Shown piece after piece: positions 28,201-41,800 of a stretch of 64,000 nucleotides of DNA. Origin of the DNA: Corydoras sp. C115 (lineage: Eukaryota; Chordata; Actinopteri; Siluriformes; Callichthyidae); assembly GCA_019802505.1 (NCBI GenBank), contig JAFMOC010000002.1, positions 6,817,001-6,881,000 on the forward strand. Reading direction: 5' to 3'. The notes under the pieces were generated by a model, which saw only the letters and a program-made list of their open reading frames with translations, had not been told where the DNA came from and did no database searches. The first letter of the stretch is position 1. Each line of letters starts with the position of its first letter. The position numbers and the translations under genes were made by a program.

Positions 28201-30660
28201 GTTTTCACACAAATGTTTTCATTTTTTGATACGTACAGATGATAATTATTAATAGGATTTATATGGATAAAATAATAGTTAAAACATTAAGACTTTAAGT
28301 CTAAAACAAATTGTCACATAAAATGGTACAGCAAAATGCTGCCATAAGTAAACAGCAGTAAAGAAGCTGTTTAAAAATTTCATAATCAGAGTCAGTATTT
28401 GCATTTTCTCAATTCATACCATCTACGGTGTTTGATGTTTGTTGGCTTTGTTGGCTAAGTTTGGTGAGGAAGGACATGACTAGCCCAAACAGACCCCTGA
28501 TTTCAATAATCTAGTCATGTTCTTCCACATCAAACTTAGCCAACTATGCCTTTATGAATATCCATCCAGCCATTATCTGCCACTTTATCCTCTACTAGGG
28601 TCACTGAGGGGTTCGCCACTGAGAGGCGAACGTGCTAACCACTAATCCACCGTGCCGCCCCCTTTATGAATATTAATGATCAAATCAGTTATATATAATC
28701 TACGGAGCCCCTAAAGGGACATGAGCAAAAAAAAATTTGAGAGGAACATGAGTAAAAAAAAAAAATTTTTTTTTTTACTTATGTCGTGCTTACTAAGTGG
28801 TGCGCACCACTTCATATCTCGTGCGCACGAGTTAGTAAGTATGTGTAGCATGAGATGAACGTAATCGGTGTTCTTCCGCAGCTACACGTATGGAAAAACG
28901 GATGTTTTCTAAGAATCATGCATGCGTTTGTGTACATGTGACTGTGTACCGCATTGTGAATATTTTACATTGAACCAAATCGGAAATGTGAATCACCGGT
29001 TACGTTCATCTCATGCTACACATGTACACTTCATCTCATCAAATACAGCGGCCTGTCTTTCAAAATAAGACATTATTATAAGACATGTGAAATCCAGTCG
29101 TGTTATCGCCACGTTAACTCCAATGCTTAACTGTTTTGGGAGTAAATGAAATTTCCAAGCAACAAGCAACGGGGAGAACATGCAAATGAGTTTCGGTCGA
29201 ACTCAGCACTATACGGCGTTCCGGAGCTACATTCCTAGAAAGATTCCTAGAGAGAAACGTTTATTTATATTCGTGTAATTTATTTATCTGTGAATCTGTC
29301 AAACAGCCATAGTGTCGGAGCGCATGTCCCAGTGTAAACGCTATCGTTGTAACAGCGCGTCATGTCTGTTTATTGTCAGATTATGATTCACATAATATCT
29401 CGTGCGCACCACTTAATAACTCGTGCTCACGAGATATTAATATCTTTAATATCTTTTAGTATATAGTATATTTTAAGGTATATAGACTTTGTATAGACTA
29501 AGGTATATAGACAAAAATATATATATATATAATTTGCTTGCTATCCTTTATTATTCAAACCTAATACAACTACACTACAGGCTTTGTAATGGAATTTGTA
29601 GAACAGTTTGTGTATATTGATTGCCTAGTGCTGATATTTCGTTTTTTTTTTTTTTTTGTAGACCTTAACATATGATAGTCCTAAAAAAGACAAAAGACAT
29701 TCCAAAAAATGGAGGTCAAAAAACTACAACAAGGATAACAAAACAACTTTGCAGGTAATCTGTTTTTAGTAATTCCTTTCTCTTCTTATTTCCCTAAAAC
29801 CAGGTTGATATTTAAGTTTATTCATCCCACTGTTATTTACTTATATGGCAATAAATTAAAACCTCACTCATTGATCAGGCACCCTTTTAGTTGATTGTAG
29901 GATTAAAGGTCAAGGTGAGTGTTTCATTATAAGAGAGTGTTTTGTTTCTCTTCTTGCAATCGCAGAGAGAGTATGTTGAATTTTCATGCATGCTTTAGTT
30001 ATAGTTCCTGAAAGGATTAAATGATAAATCAGACTGATGAGAAGAAAATCCAAAACAAATTTTTAAACAATACTAAACTTAATAAAATGTTGCTTACTAT
30101 TTTTTTGAAAAAATATTCTAGAGAGCCAGTAGATGTTCGATATTTGTTTAATTTTCTTATTACAAATAGTTTATGAAAATATAAAATATAAAATCATTCT
30201 TCTTGCTGTTTGAGCTTAACTACAAGTCATTTTTCCACATGAACAAAAATATGCTCACACTGGTCTTTTATATTGTTTTTGGTATATTTAAATTAAGCAT
30301 TCCTTTGGAATTTAATTTATATTGCTGAAGTGGGGAAATCACAGCAATAAATACCTTGTAATAAAAGCTCATTTCTGTTTTTGTCTCTTTACAGGTTCCA
30401 AGCTGTATTTCATCAGGATCCATACGCCTTCACGCCTCTAATCCCAACCTCTCGTCTGTTAATTTAGCCGATGAGAAAAACTTCCCAGAGCCAGCTGATT
30501 TACCTGTAGATGTTTCCAAATTACAAGAGGACTTTTGTCGTGTTGCCAACAACTGTGAGCGTTTATTTGTTTGCCCAAAGATAATTAAACATACAGTTAA
30601 TTAATTAATATAATAAGAAATTAATCTACTTTTCCATGATATTCTATTTTTTGGAAAGGG

Positions 30661-30733
<73 letters not shown>

Positions 30734-32567
30734 ATTGCTAGAGTCATATATATTTTTTAATTAATGAATATATGTAATTTATAATCTAGTTTTCAGTAAC
30801 CTGCACACCGTTGCTTCCCACAGAGTGCTGCTATTTGCTATATATGTTTAAATAAGCTTTTGGCCCTGTGCTGTGTGTATTTGCTTGAGTTTAGGCTAAA
30901 TGGCCCAATTGAAATTTATGCTTCTAAAATATTTTTAAAAAATCATAAAATAACATATCTAGGTACCTAAACTTCCAATTGAGCTTTAAATTGAAATTTG
31001 CTATTCAGTCCACCAAGAGATCTCTGTGTCTGTGTCAGAGTTTATAATTGGTAAATTATTCATTTCCTTTAGAAACAAATATGACACAGACATTTTATTC
31101 GTTATACCTCCGTCTTATATAAATAGAGAAATACTTTATAGTTTTACAGATTAAAATATGCATACTTTGTTAGTTTCTTTGTTTAAATACAGATATGATT
31201 TGGTTTGTGGATTATTTTTAGCACTGCAGTGATATGAAGATCTTCAGTGAGAGTTCCACTGATACCAGTAGATCGAATAAAATACAGCAGTGCTAATAAA
31301 ATTGAACATCTCAGTAATACTGTCTGTCTGGAAATAACAAAAAATAAAAATATTCAACTCTAGTATCATGTAAACACTAATGAGAGGATGACTAACATAC
31401 TGTGCAACAACAACTATTTGATTTTTACATCTACAAGCTGGACTATATAAGAATATTACTGTACACAATCAAATCTTATTTGCAAGAAAAACAATATTCA
31501 GTAAGCCATAATTTAGATTAAGCTTTATTGTTATGAAATGCACCACAGCTGTTATGATACTTCATTCTCCAGTGGCAGCGCCTTTATGTGCAAGACATTC
31601 TGTCATGATTATTGAAGCAGCAGACACTTGCCAAATTACCAATTCAAGAAATTGTTTCTTAAATTTGAGTCTTAAGCTCTCATATTAAAACAGCTGTCAT
31701 GATAAAATACACATTTATTAATTGTTATAATTGCTTTCTTTTGAATTACTTGTTTTTAAGCTTAAAAATAATAATGTGCTGGTTGTACTTTAATTAAGTT
31801 TTATTTATTTAAGTTCTGCATTTTACTTGTACTTTAAGTTAAAATCATAACATCATGATTTTTTTATAAATTTGACATCTTTCCAAAAACAGTAGTCAGG
31901 GAACTTTTATGGAAAAGTTTTTAGAAGCTCAATCAAGTACAAGTTACAATATTTCCTGTAAAATTTCCTTATGATCTCATTTTCATAAATGTTCGAGTAA
32001 TCTAATATCTCACAAAAAATCTAAGCACTGGAATTAGCTCTTATTTCATGAAACATCATTTGACCTCTCTGATTTATCTTGTAGTTCTGTAGTAAATTAG
32101 TGACCTCTCCAGCAGCTACAAGCGAAACATGCTCCTTACAAACTTCTTATACTTGATTATGTTGGGTCAGTGTTTTTTTGCAGAAATTATGCATTTTCAT
32201 TTTTATTAATTTTATTCATGGCTATATTTGATTCTAATTTAAGTTAAGTATAATAATAAGAAATAGTATAAAGAATAGTAAAGAATGTAAATAACTAAAT
32301 AGATAAATAAACTAAATTTTTGATGAATTCTTTTGACTTTTGCAAATAGTTAGTCAGAAAGGTTTAGTCTTTGTTGTACACAAATAGAAATTTATAAAGG
32401 GAATTGTACCTGTTTGTTATTCCAGTGCACTCTAGCCTGAAGTCTGCTTTGGGGTCTCTAGTGACAGAAAAGGAGAAGCTGAGGCTGATGATGGAACAAG
32501 AAACCTGTGTGGCTCCAACTGCACAGCTCCTTGGATTAAAGAGTGCACTGGCTTCTGTAAGCATACA

Positions 32568-32598
<31 letters not shown>

Positions 32599-32783
32599 TA
32601 AATGTAAGCACAAACTTTCTATTTTTGCATGCCACTTTCTTGTGAGTGCTTATAACATATGCAATCTTACTCTTTCTTGCCTATATGCCGCTTATTGCAC
32701 TAAATTCCCTGCACTGCGTGTCTGTTAAATGCATAAGGATTAATGAAATGGATCACTTCCTAAGTGTTCACCTTTAAAATAGT

Positions 32784-32834
<51 letters not shown>

Positions 32835-35800
32835 TGGTTGTACTCATTTGGTTAGGTTCACCCAGTTTCTATAGCCTCTATCCATTTAACCAGTTAAAAC
32901 CTACAAAATACACACCATGTACAAACAAAATAGTACCCCGATTTGTTGGGTTCTTGTCACGAAACAAAGTAGACAGTGCGACAGAACTACAGTCTACAAG
33001 CTGTAAAATGCATGGTGAATTAGTGGAACTGATAAAATCGACAATAATGTAGAGATAATATGTAAAAAATTAATAAATAAAAAAAAAGGCCAGTGAGGGT
33101 ACAATTAAGATAAAACATGTTTAACATGTTGCAAAATTTGCAGTGTTTGTTCTATATTTTTTGTAAGAAAAAGATTTTTTATAAATTTGCATTGCTGTTT
33201 GTAAACTCTTTCCGTGGAGAGAAAATTGCAAATTTTATTTTATTTTTTTGTATTTCATTTAAAATTAATGATTTATACTGATTTGTAAGCCAAAAACATA
33301 TAACCCTAACTCACTCCTGCTTTAGATAGCTGTACCCAAGCTGTTACAAATACAGAGAAATATGATAATATTTCTGTGCTTTTTGTGCTGTACCAAGAAT
33401 AATGTGAGACTGAGCTTAACTGAACAGTTTGTATGTTCGTTTCAATTTTTAATCAAAAATGATTCTGCAGAGAAAATGCACTGAGGTACAGTATTTTAAA
33501 CCTGTTTTACAAATAAGCATGGACATTTTCCAAAAAGACAATAAAGCTCTCTGTCTCTCTCTCTGTATACTGTATATAATTTTTTTTTTTAAAAGAGAAG
33601 ACAGAATCAGATTGCAGACTGGCAGTTTAAACACATACACTCTGTGTATACAAAGCCATGTTGTTGTAACTTATGCAAAATGTGGCCCCACATTGTCCTG
33701 CTAAAATAGACCTGCATGGTTATTTCAGGAAATATTGTCTCGGTGTCAGCACATGTATATCTAACATACTAGTATAGACGTCCACATCAATGATACATAT
33801 ACAGTGGAGGAAATAAGTATTTGATCCCCCACTGACTTTAAAAGTTTTAATACAAAAAAATAAATGAAATGTCTCATAATTTTATGACAGCTTTATTTTA
33901 ACAGTGCCACAAAGAATATCAAAAGAAAAACTGAAAAAATTACATGAAATGAGAAATTAAAAAAAAAATTTGCATTTCGTTTTTCTTTTAATATTCTATG
34001 TGGCACTGTTAAAATAAAGCTGCCATAAAATTATGAGATGTTTAATTAAAAACTTTTAAAGTCAGTGGGGAATCAAATACTTATTTCCTCCACTGTAAAT
34101 ATATGAGAATCCCCTATGTTGCAAACACTTGTAGATCTCCCATGCCATCACAGCTGCTGGTTCTTTTATAGGGTCATTTATTGGACGCTTTTATCCAAAG
34201 CGACTTACAAGGTGAGCACAGGGTTAATCACAACATCCCTGGAGCAATGAGGGTTAAGGGTCTTGCTCAAGGACCCACACTGGTAACTTCAGTGGACCTG
34301 GGATTTGAACCCCCAACCTTCAGATTGATATCCCAACACCCTAACCACTGAGCTAACCCGCCCCATATTAGGGTCGCGGGGGGTTCCCCATGCCCATCCA
34401 GGGGAGAATTTTTGGGCGCTGGGCAGATACACCCAGGACAGGGCGCCAATCTATCGCTGGGCACACACTGACACACACAGACACGCACACAAACACACTC
34501 TACATGGAGCAATTTGGAGAACTCAATTGACTTGATCCATATTTTTGGACTGTGGGAGGAAACCGGAGAACCCGGAGGAAACCCACGCGGACACGGGGAG
34601 AACATGGAAACTCCACCCAGATGGGGATTCGAACCAGGAATCCCTAGCGCTGAGAGGCGAACGTGCTAACCACTAAGCCACTGTGCTGCCACATGACTAT
34701 AAATTTCATTAATTTAATGTTTTTTTACATATAAAAATAAAAATAGCAACAACAATAATAATAATAATAATAATAATAATACATGCTGCAGTATATTTTC
34801 AAAATAGTAACATGAAGTAGCCAAATACCAGGGAATCATCTTCAAAAGGAGATAAAATAATGCCCAGGTGTTTCATATCACTTATTTCACAACACATATA
34901 ACATATAAATAATACTTGTCCAAATTAAACACATAAACTGCACACTTTAATAAAATAAAAAATCATTTTAAATACATTTCAATTAAAACCGATTTTGTTA
35001 ATGATTGTGTTTAATTTAGTCAGAAATATTGGTCCGTCATTATGAACAGGCACAAAAAAAACTTCATATTTATTAGAAAAAATGCTTTGGCATTGAAATT
35101 ACAATAATCTGTTCTTTTAGTAAGTAATTTGTAGTATGACTTAAAACCATCATATCAAGCTGTAGCATTGTGTATGTATGTGTGTGCGCGTGCTTGCATG
35201 TACGCTTGTGCTCGTTGCTGTTCATTTTTCTAGGCTTTAGCACAAAACTCTGATCTAAAGGAGCGTCTCTGCAAGATACACATTGAGTCTTGTATCTCAG
35301 AGCCAGTCATCTTTAAAAGCTTCAACACTGCCTCATTACAGGTGGGTGTGGGAAGTACAGTTACATTAACACCATGCCTTAGCATTCTTTAATTCATGGT
35401 AGCACAACCTCCAGCAATTTAACAGTTTGACACACAGCTGACACACATGGTTCATTGAGGTGTCAGTTTAATAAAATTGTTGGTCTGTTTAATTAAAGAA
35501 TCCTAACTACATTTCCAACACTGATCAATACAAGGTACAATCCTTTATTTGTAGTATACTGTATATAAAATAAACAAAAGTGTTAGGGAAGCTATAAAAA
35601 GAAATACTATGAATAATTGTGGATTTTAGGGCTCAACTGATATGGAGTTTTTAAAGAGTGACACTTCCTCATATATCGAATGATTTAAAATATTTGATTT
35701 CAAAATATTGGCTAATATGATATTCTTTTAGTTCTATGGACAAGCATCACATAAACAAAAATGTAAGATGTTATGTGTAGTTATTTTAAAGTCCAATTAA

Positions 35801-38800
35801 ATAAACTAGCTCAATATATGGGTGTCTGTACGTTTACATTTCTGCATGTGTTTCCTCATAAAACAAGAAGAAAAAAATGTTATTGCAAAACAGTAAAATT
35901 AGGATTACTAATCTTTATTTGTATTCTATGCAATGAACACAAAAACAAAAGACATTATGGTGATGATCATTCTACAATAATGTTTATGCTCAATCATATG
36001 ATGCTAACAGATATAATATTTATGCAACGGAGAAGTTTTGAATGATCCTTAATTAAGAATTATAATAGCTCAATGAAAAGAGAATATGATAAATGGATGC
36101 GATTAAACCCATGATGACCCAGATTGGAATGAGCCGGAGGGTTGGAGATTTGTGGGCAGAGGAACACCGGTGATTGTTGGGTGGTTTTGATGACCCTCTG
36201 CAGAACGTTCTTAACTGCTGCTAAACAGCCAGAATACCACAATACAATGCAGTATGGCAGTATATTCTGACTGGAAGATTGGCTGCTCTGAAACTTCATT
36301 AGTACCTTAAATGAGGACATATGAATTTTTTCTGCTACATGCACTTAATGCTATTTAGTTTTATTGCGCTTTTATGACTGCTTTGCATCTTATATCCTCT
36401 ATACAATTAAAGTTGACTAGAACATCACCAACAGAAGAAGAGTTTAATCTTTTTACATAGAAACTTTCTATGAAGCTTTTAGAATTTTTTCATAATTTGT
36501 GATCTATTTATTTTACCCTGTTATTATTTCAATTTTTTTGTTGGTCTTGAAGGAATTGATTACATTTTGATGTCTGCACAAGGGGTGGCACGGTGGCTTA
36601 GTGGTAACATGTTCGCCTCTCGGCGCTAAGGATTCCCGGTTCGAATCCCCATTTGGGTGGAGTTTCCATGTTCTCCCCGTGTCCGTGTGGGTTTCTCCGG
36701 TTTCCTCCGATAGTCCAAAAACATAGATCAAGTCAATTGAGTTCTCCAAATTGCCCCATATAGAGTCTGTCTCTGTGAGTGAGTGTGTGCCCAGCGATGG
36801 ATTGGTGCTCTGTCCTGGGTGTATCTGCCCAGCGCCCGAAACATTCTCCCCTAGATGGGCATGGGGAACCCCCCCCCGCGACCCTAATAGAGGATAAAGC
36901 GGAAGATGGATGGATGGGTAATGTCTGCACATATGAATTAGTGTAACTGCTAATTCATAAATTAATTCACTGTAAATTAAACGGTCATAACTTTAAATTC
37001 CTAAAAAAAAAAAATGTTTAGTATTTAAAATGATTCACTTTTAATAGGTTAAGTTACCATTGATAAATGTAGACTTAGTTTGCATAGAAATACAGTTTCT
37101 TCAACTTTTTTGTGGTATATATTTTCATTACTTTCTACTCTATACATGTAATGATATGTGTATCTAGGTGGAATATTTTTAATGCAACTGTAGGTGTTTC
37201 ATATTTTGTGTAATATATAAAAAAAAAAAAAACTTTTCCAGAAGTTACTAAGCACAGAACCAAGTTTCAAGGACGCTCATCAGTTTCATTGAATCATCAT
37301 GATGGCAAATATTCCATTTCAAATATTCCATAACTTTCACTAACAAATGCCTTAATCTCTCTGTGGTGTTTCTCGTGGGTTTTGCTGTCAGCAGCAGGCT
37401 TTTTTGAACCAACTTTTTTTTTTCTTTCTGCAATAATAAGCGTAGCTTGTCTAAATACTAGATTTTCCAATTACTTAAAAATTTCTGTGCTGGCACTAAT
37501 TGCTTTTTTGAAATATGACAAAGTTGCCTATTGGTTGATGTAACCCTTTTCATTTCATGGTGCTTATTTTAATGTTGATTTTAGTGGATCATATAGAATG
37601 AGAATAAATAAAACAGTACAAGTCTTAGTAGTGCAAGAGACATTGATAAACATTTTGATCTGATTAATTTAGAATGCTAACAACACCATATAGCACAATT
37701 TGTCCTGGTGCCAGTCAATTCTTCATGGCTCCTGGTATAGGTGTTAAGGTAGCTTTAACCCATTCTTGCTTAACCCAATTGTTTTATTATAGCCATTGAG
37801 TACAATACATTAACATTCTTGGAGAATTTATGCATAAGGTATTTGCAAAATGACAACAGCTGGTGAGTCCCTGGCAGCACAACTAATAAAAAAAATTACA
37901 TTAAGAAATAAATAATGTGCCATAGTAGTGATAAAAAAGTAGTGATATAGTAGAAATCCAGCATAGAGTGCATCTGGCAAGAAAAGTCATATGGTAGGTC
38001 TACTCAATAAAACAACAACAAAGGCTACAGCATCTCTAAATGTTCATAATTAATTAAGATATCTGTGTATGTCTGCATTATTATAAAAGTAGTGATTTGC
38101 ATCTGCAGAAGCAGGATTCTATAGAGTGTTCCCGAAACCTTGTCCACCAGGCTTCCAATGAAAGCCGAGCTTCCATCACAGAGTCGCTGTCTGAGTTCTT
38201 TGATGCTCAGGAAGTTTTACTCTCAGCAAGCTCTTCTGAGAATGAGGTGAGTGTGCTTATGGCCTTGACCTCACAGTTTTATCATTATAACTTCATTTAA
38301 AGTAACTTTTGTAGTCCTGTAATTTGTCCACCTACAGTATTCTACAAGAACATCATTTTAACAGCTTTTGTATTCTTTAGAAAACCCCACCCTCATTTCC
38401 CTTCCATTTTGAGGAAGTGTGACTCATAAAGTCAACATGTAACATATGGGAGTGTGCAATGTTCTTAGTTGTCGTCTTTTGCTTTACTCTGGTCCATTTT
38501 TCAGTTGTTTACCTTCTTCTCCCATTTACTAATATGCTGTGTCAAAGCAGCTTTAATTGTTGAGTAAATGTAAAATGGTACTAATTGTCTATATTCAAAA
38601 ATGTCTTTCTACAAAGCTAAGAGACAATTTCTTGCCATCACTAAAGAGTTCTTCTTTCTATCCTTCTTTTTTATTGGTCTTATTATTCACACTCATTCAA
38701 ATCTACTTATGTTGTATGCTTCATTAAGACTCTCTTTGTTATCACTGATGGGTATTATAAGAGGCACAGAATGATTATTACTTCTTAGGCATGTTAAAAC

Positions 38801-41800
38801 CTGCAGTGAACAGAGGGTGAACTGAGACGTGTTTAATGAGTCTGTCAGAGATCAGACAGTAACTGCTGTAATATAAATGTGTGCTCTCTCTTACCAGCCT
38901 TCAGAGGACGACTCGTACATCAGTGATATTAGTGACAATGTCTCTGTGGACAACTTCAGCAATGAAGCTCAAACTGAGAGAATTGAATCAGGTGTGCATT
39001 TTACCTTAAAATTATTCATTTCTTATATAGCTGACAAATACTTTAAAATGAAAGCCCCCGGCGCAATATTCAAAAACATCTATTTTATTAGTATGACTTT
39101 AAGGGTTCTCCTTACATCTGCATGGGTTTCCTATCAAAGCTTTTCCCCTCCTGCAGTCCTAAGAACTATAACTGGTAAATTAGTGGTAGTAAATTATAAA
39201 AAAAAAAGTGCAAACTTTTTGAGGTTTTTTTTTTTTTTTTGGACTAACGAACATTCTTAGAACCATTGGAGTTTCTAATAAGGTCTTATTTGTCACAATA
39301 TAATCGGAGTCCCTTGATGTATCCTTCTCTGATTTGTTCAATGTTTAATAGATTTTCTGTAACTAAGCAACCAACTGCAGTTTGCCTCTGCTTTCTACTC
39401 AGCCTGTTATGTGGTCATAGTTCTCCAGCTGTTTCAGATTAAAAGCAAAAAACCTTTATTTATCCACAATATGAACAAAAAAAGTACATTTGTGTGGTCA
39501 GGCACTGATGTTGGTCATAAACGGTTTGGCTTACATTCTTCATTTAGAAAAACGGAAAACTAAATACTAAAAAAAATACGAATACTTTATCGTGATTGTA
39601 CTTGTACACTTGCACAACTTTTTTGTTGGAAATTGGCATACAACCCCATCTTAGTTCAAAACGATGAAAGTACTATATACAAGTATTAATATCCATCCAT
39701 CCATTATCTTCCGCTTTATCCTATATAAGGGTCGCGGGGGGTTCCCCATGCCCACCCAGGGGAAAGCGTTTTGGGCGCTTGGCAGATACACCCAGGACAG
39801 GGCGCCAATATATCGCTGACCACTCACTCACACAGACACACACACACAAACACACTTTGTATGGGGCAATTTGGAGAATTCAGTTGATCTTGATCCATGT
39901 TTTTGGACTGTGGGAGGAAACCGGTGAACACAAAGGAAATCCACGCAGACACGGGGAGAACATGGAAACCAGACTCGGATTATTATTACATTATTTTCAG
40001 GGGTACCATCATTTCCATCCAGGCCCGTTTCATAAGTTTATTTTTTTAAATATTTCTGTTGAAGCATGGTTGAGAATCAACGTCTGACTTTTATTGGTTA
40101 ATTTTCATAGCATTTTTATTTATTATTACTTTTGTCAGATTCAAGTTATTTCTGTGACCATTGTGGGTTTTTCTTTCATTAACCGAGGGGTACCAACAAT
40201 CTGCCCAGCGCCCGAGACGTTTTTGTCCACGTTTGTGAAAATATGGTTATTTCTGTGGGTTTTTCTTTCATTCTATGTTTTAATAGGCTTTCTATGTTTT
40301 AATAGCCTTTAGCTAATTTTAAATAAATGTGCTTTCAATCATATGCTGTAAATGTTGGGTGGTGTGATTGTAAAAATAACATATTCTTACTGTTTTTTAT
40401 TGACTTTTGCTGTAGTTTGTACTATAGTTACATGTCATGTAACAGATTAATAAAATCTACTTTCTGTTTTTAGAATGCATTGAAAACGGCTCTTTTCAGG
40501 GAAAGCGCCGTTCATTGTTGCCTTCCCCATGTCCCAACACCAGCAACATCAGCTTGTGGAACATCCTGAGAAATAACATTGGAAAGGACCTCTCTAAGGT
40601 GGCCATGCCGGTGCAGCTGAATGAGCCTATTAACACTCTGCAAAGGTTGTGTGAGGAGCTGGAGTACAGTGAGCTGCTTAACCAAGCAGCCCAAACACAG
40701 GACCCATTTGAACGCATGGTACCCATTTCTCATTGATATAAATCCAATAGAATTAGTTAAGGTCTTTGTACTTTTGAAATTCAACATTAGGTTTTGAATC
40801 CCACAAACAAATATTTCCAACAGAAATCTGCTTTTTTGTGTAAAACTCAGTCAGGTCAATATGGGACGGAAAAACCGGAGAACCCGGAGGAAACCCACGG
40901 CAGACACGTGGAGAACAAGTTTTTTTTAAGGACATGCCTTAAACAGCCCCCTTTATTTTATAATTAAAAAATTTACCTTGTAAAACATTTCTAAAAAAGG
41001 CAACCCCAAACTACAAAATAAATCACACTTACACTAATAGGAATAGCATTGAAATTATCTAAGGGTCACGTTTCTGCATTGTTCTCCATATATTATCATA
41101 AAGTGTGTTTGTGTTAAAAAGCTTCAAATACTTATACAGTATGTGTATATATATAAGTGTTGAGTGTATATACAGTATATTCTTTTAAATATATCATTTA
41201 TTTATTTATAGTTAATATAATACATACAGCAACTGGATGATAGTACATAGTGGACACATAATTTATGGGTAAAAAAATAAAAGGTGATTTCAGTGAAAAT
41301 ATAAAATCTACTCTATAAGATTTATAAGATCTACTCTAGGTGACTCAAATAGGTTTACTGCGAAGCCATTTCTATTGTGCATAGTTTCTCTTTATCAGGC
41401 ATAAAATAACAGATTCAGATTACTTATATCAGTTGCTCATACACTAATACCAGCTCTTGAAAATAAAAATCTAAGTTGATGTCAATAGCAGATAAAAAGG
41501 TTTTTCACCACATAAATGCATTGCACACCATTCTCACATTAAATCATTTGTGCAATCCAATTTGAGTTACAATTTCACTCTACATTAGCTGATCAGATTT
41601 TCCATTTATGAAGCCTTGCCTTTAAAACCCTGTGTAATCGAACCCCATTGTTTATGACTCTAACCACCACTGTGAAGTGATTTGCAGCTACTTCCTCCTC
41701 AAGTTAATCCATTGGTAATAATTAAGAAACTAAAGCTCAACAAAACATGTTTATGTTCAAAATGATGCAAATCTCTTTCCCTCTGTAATTCCCTCTACAT

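Noticed and set aside
36513..36932. A 139-residue minus-strand open frame
   Set aside because: It is a translation of the SINE at 36581-36920; similar frames occur at 10158, 12563, 34267, 39779, 50007, 56335 and 63256.
38877..39260. A 127-residue open frame over osbpl3 coding exon 13
   Set aside because: Only 38898-38991 matches ORP3; the rest is intron read-through.
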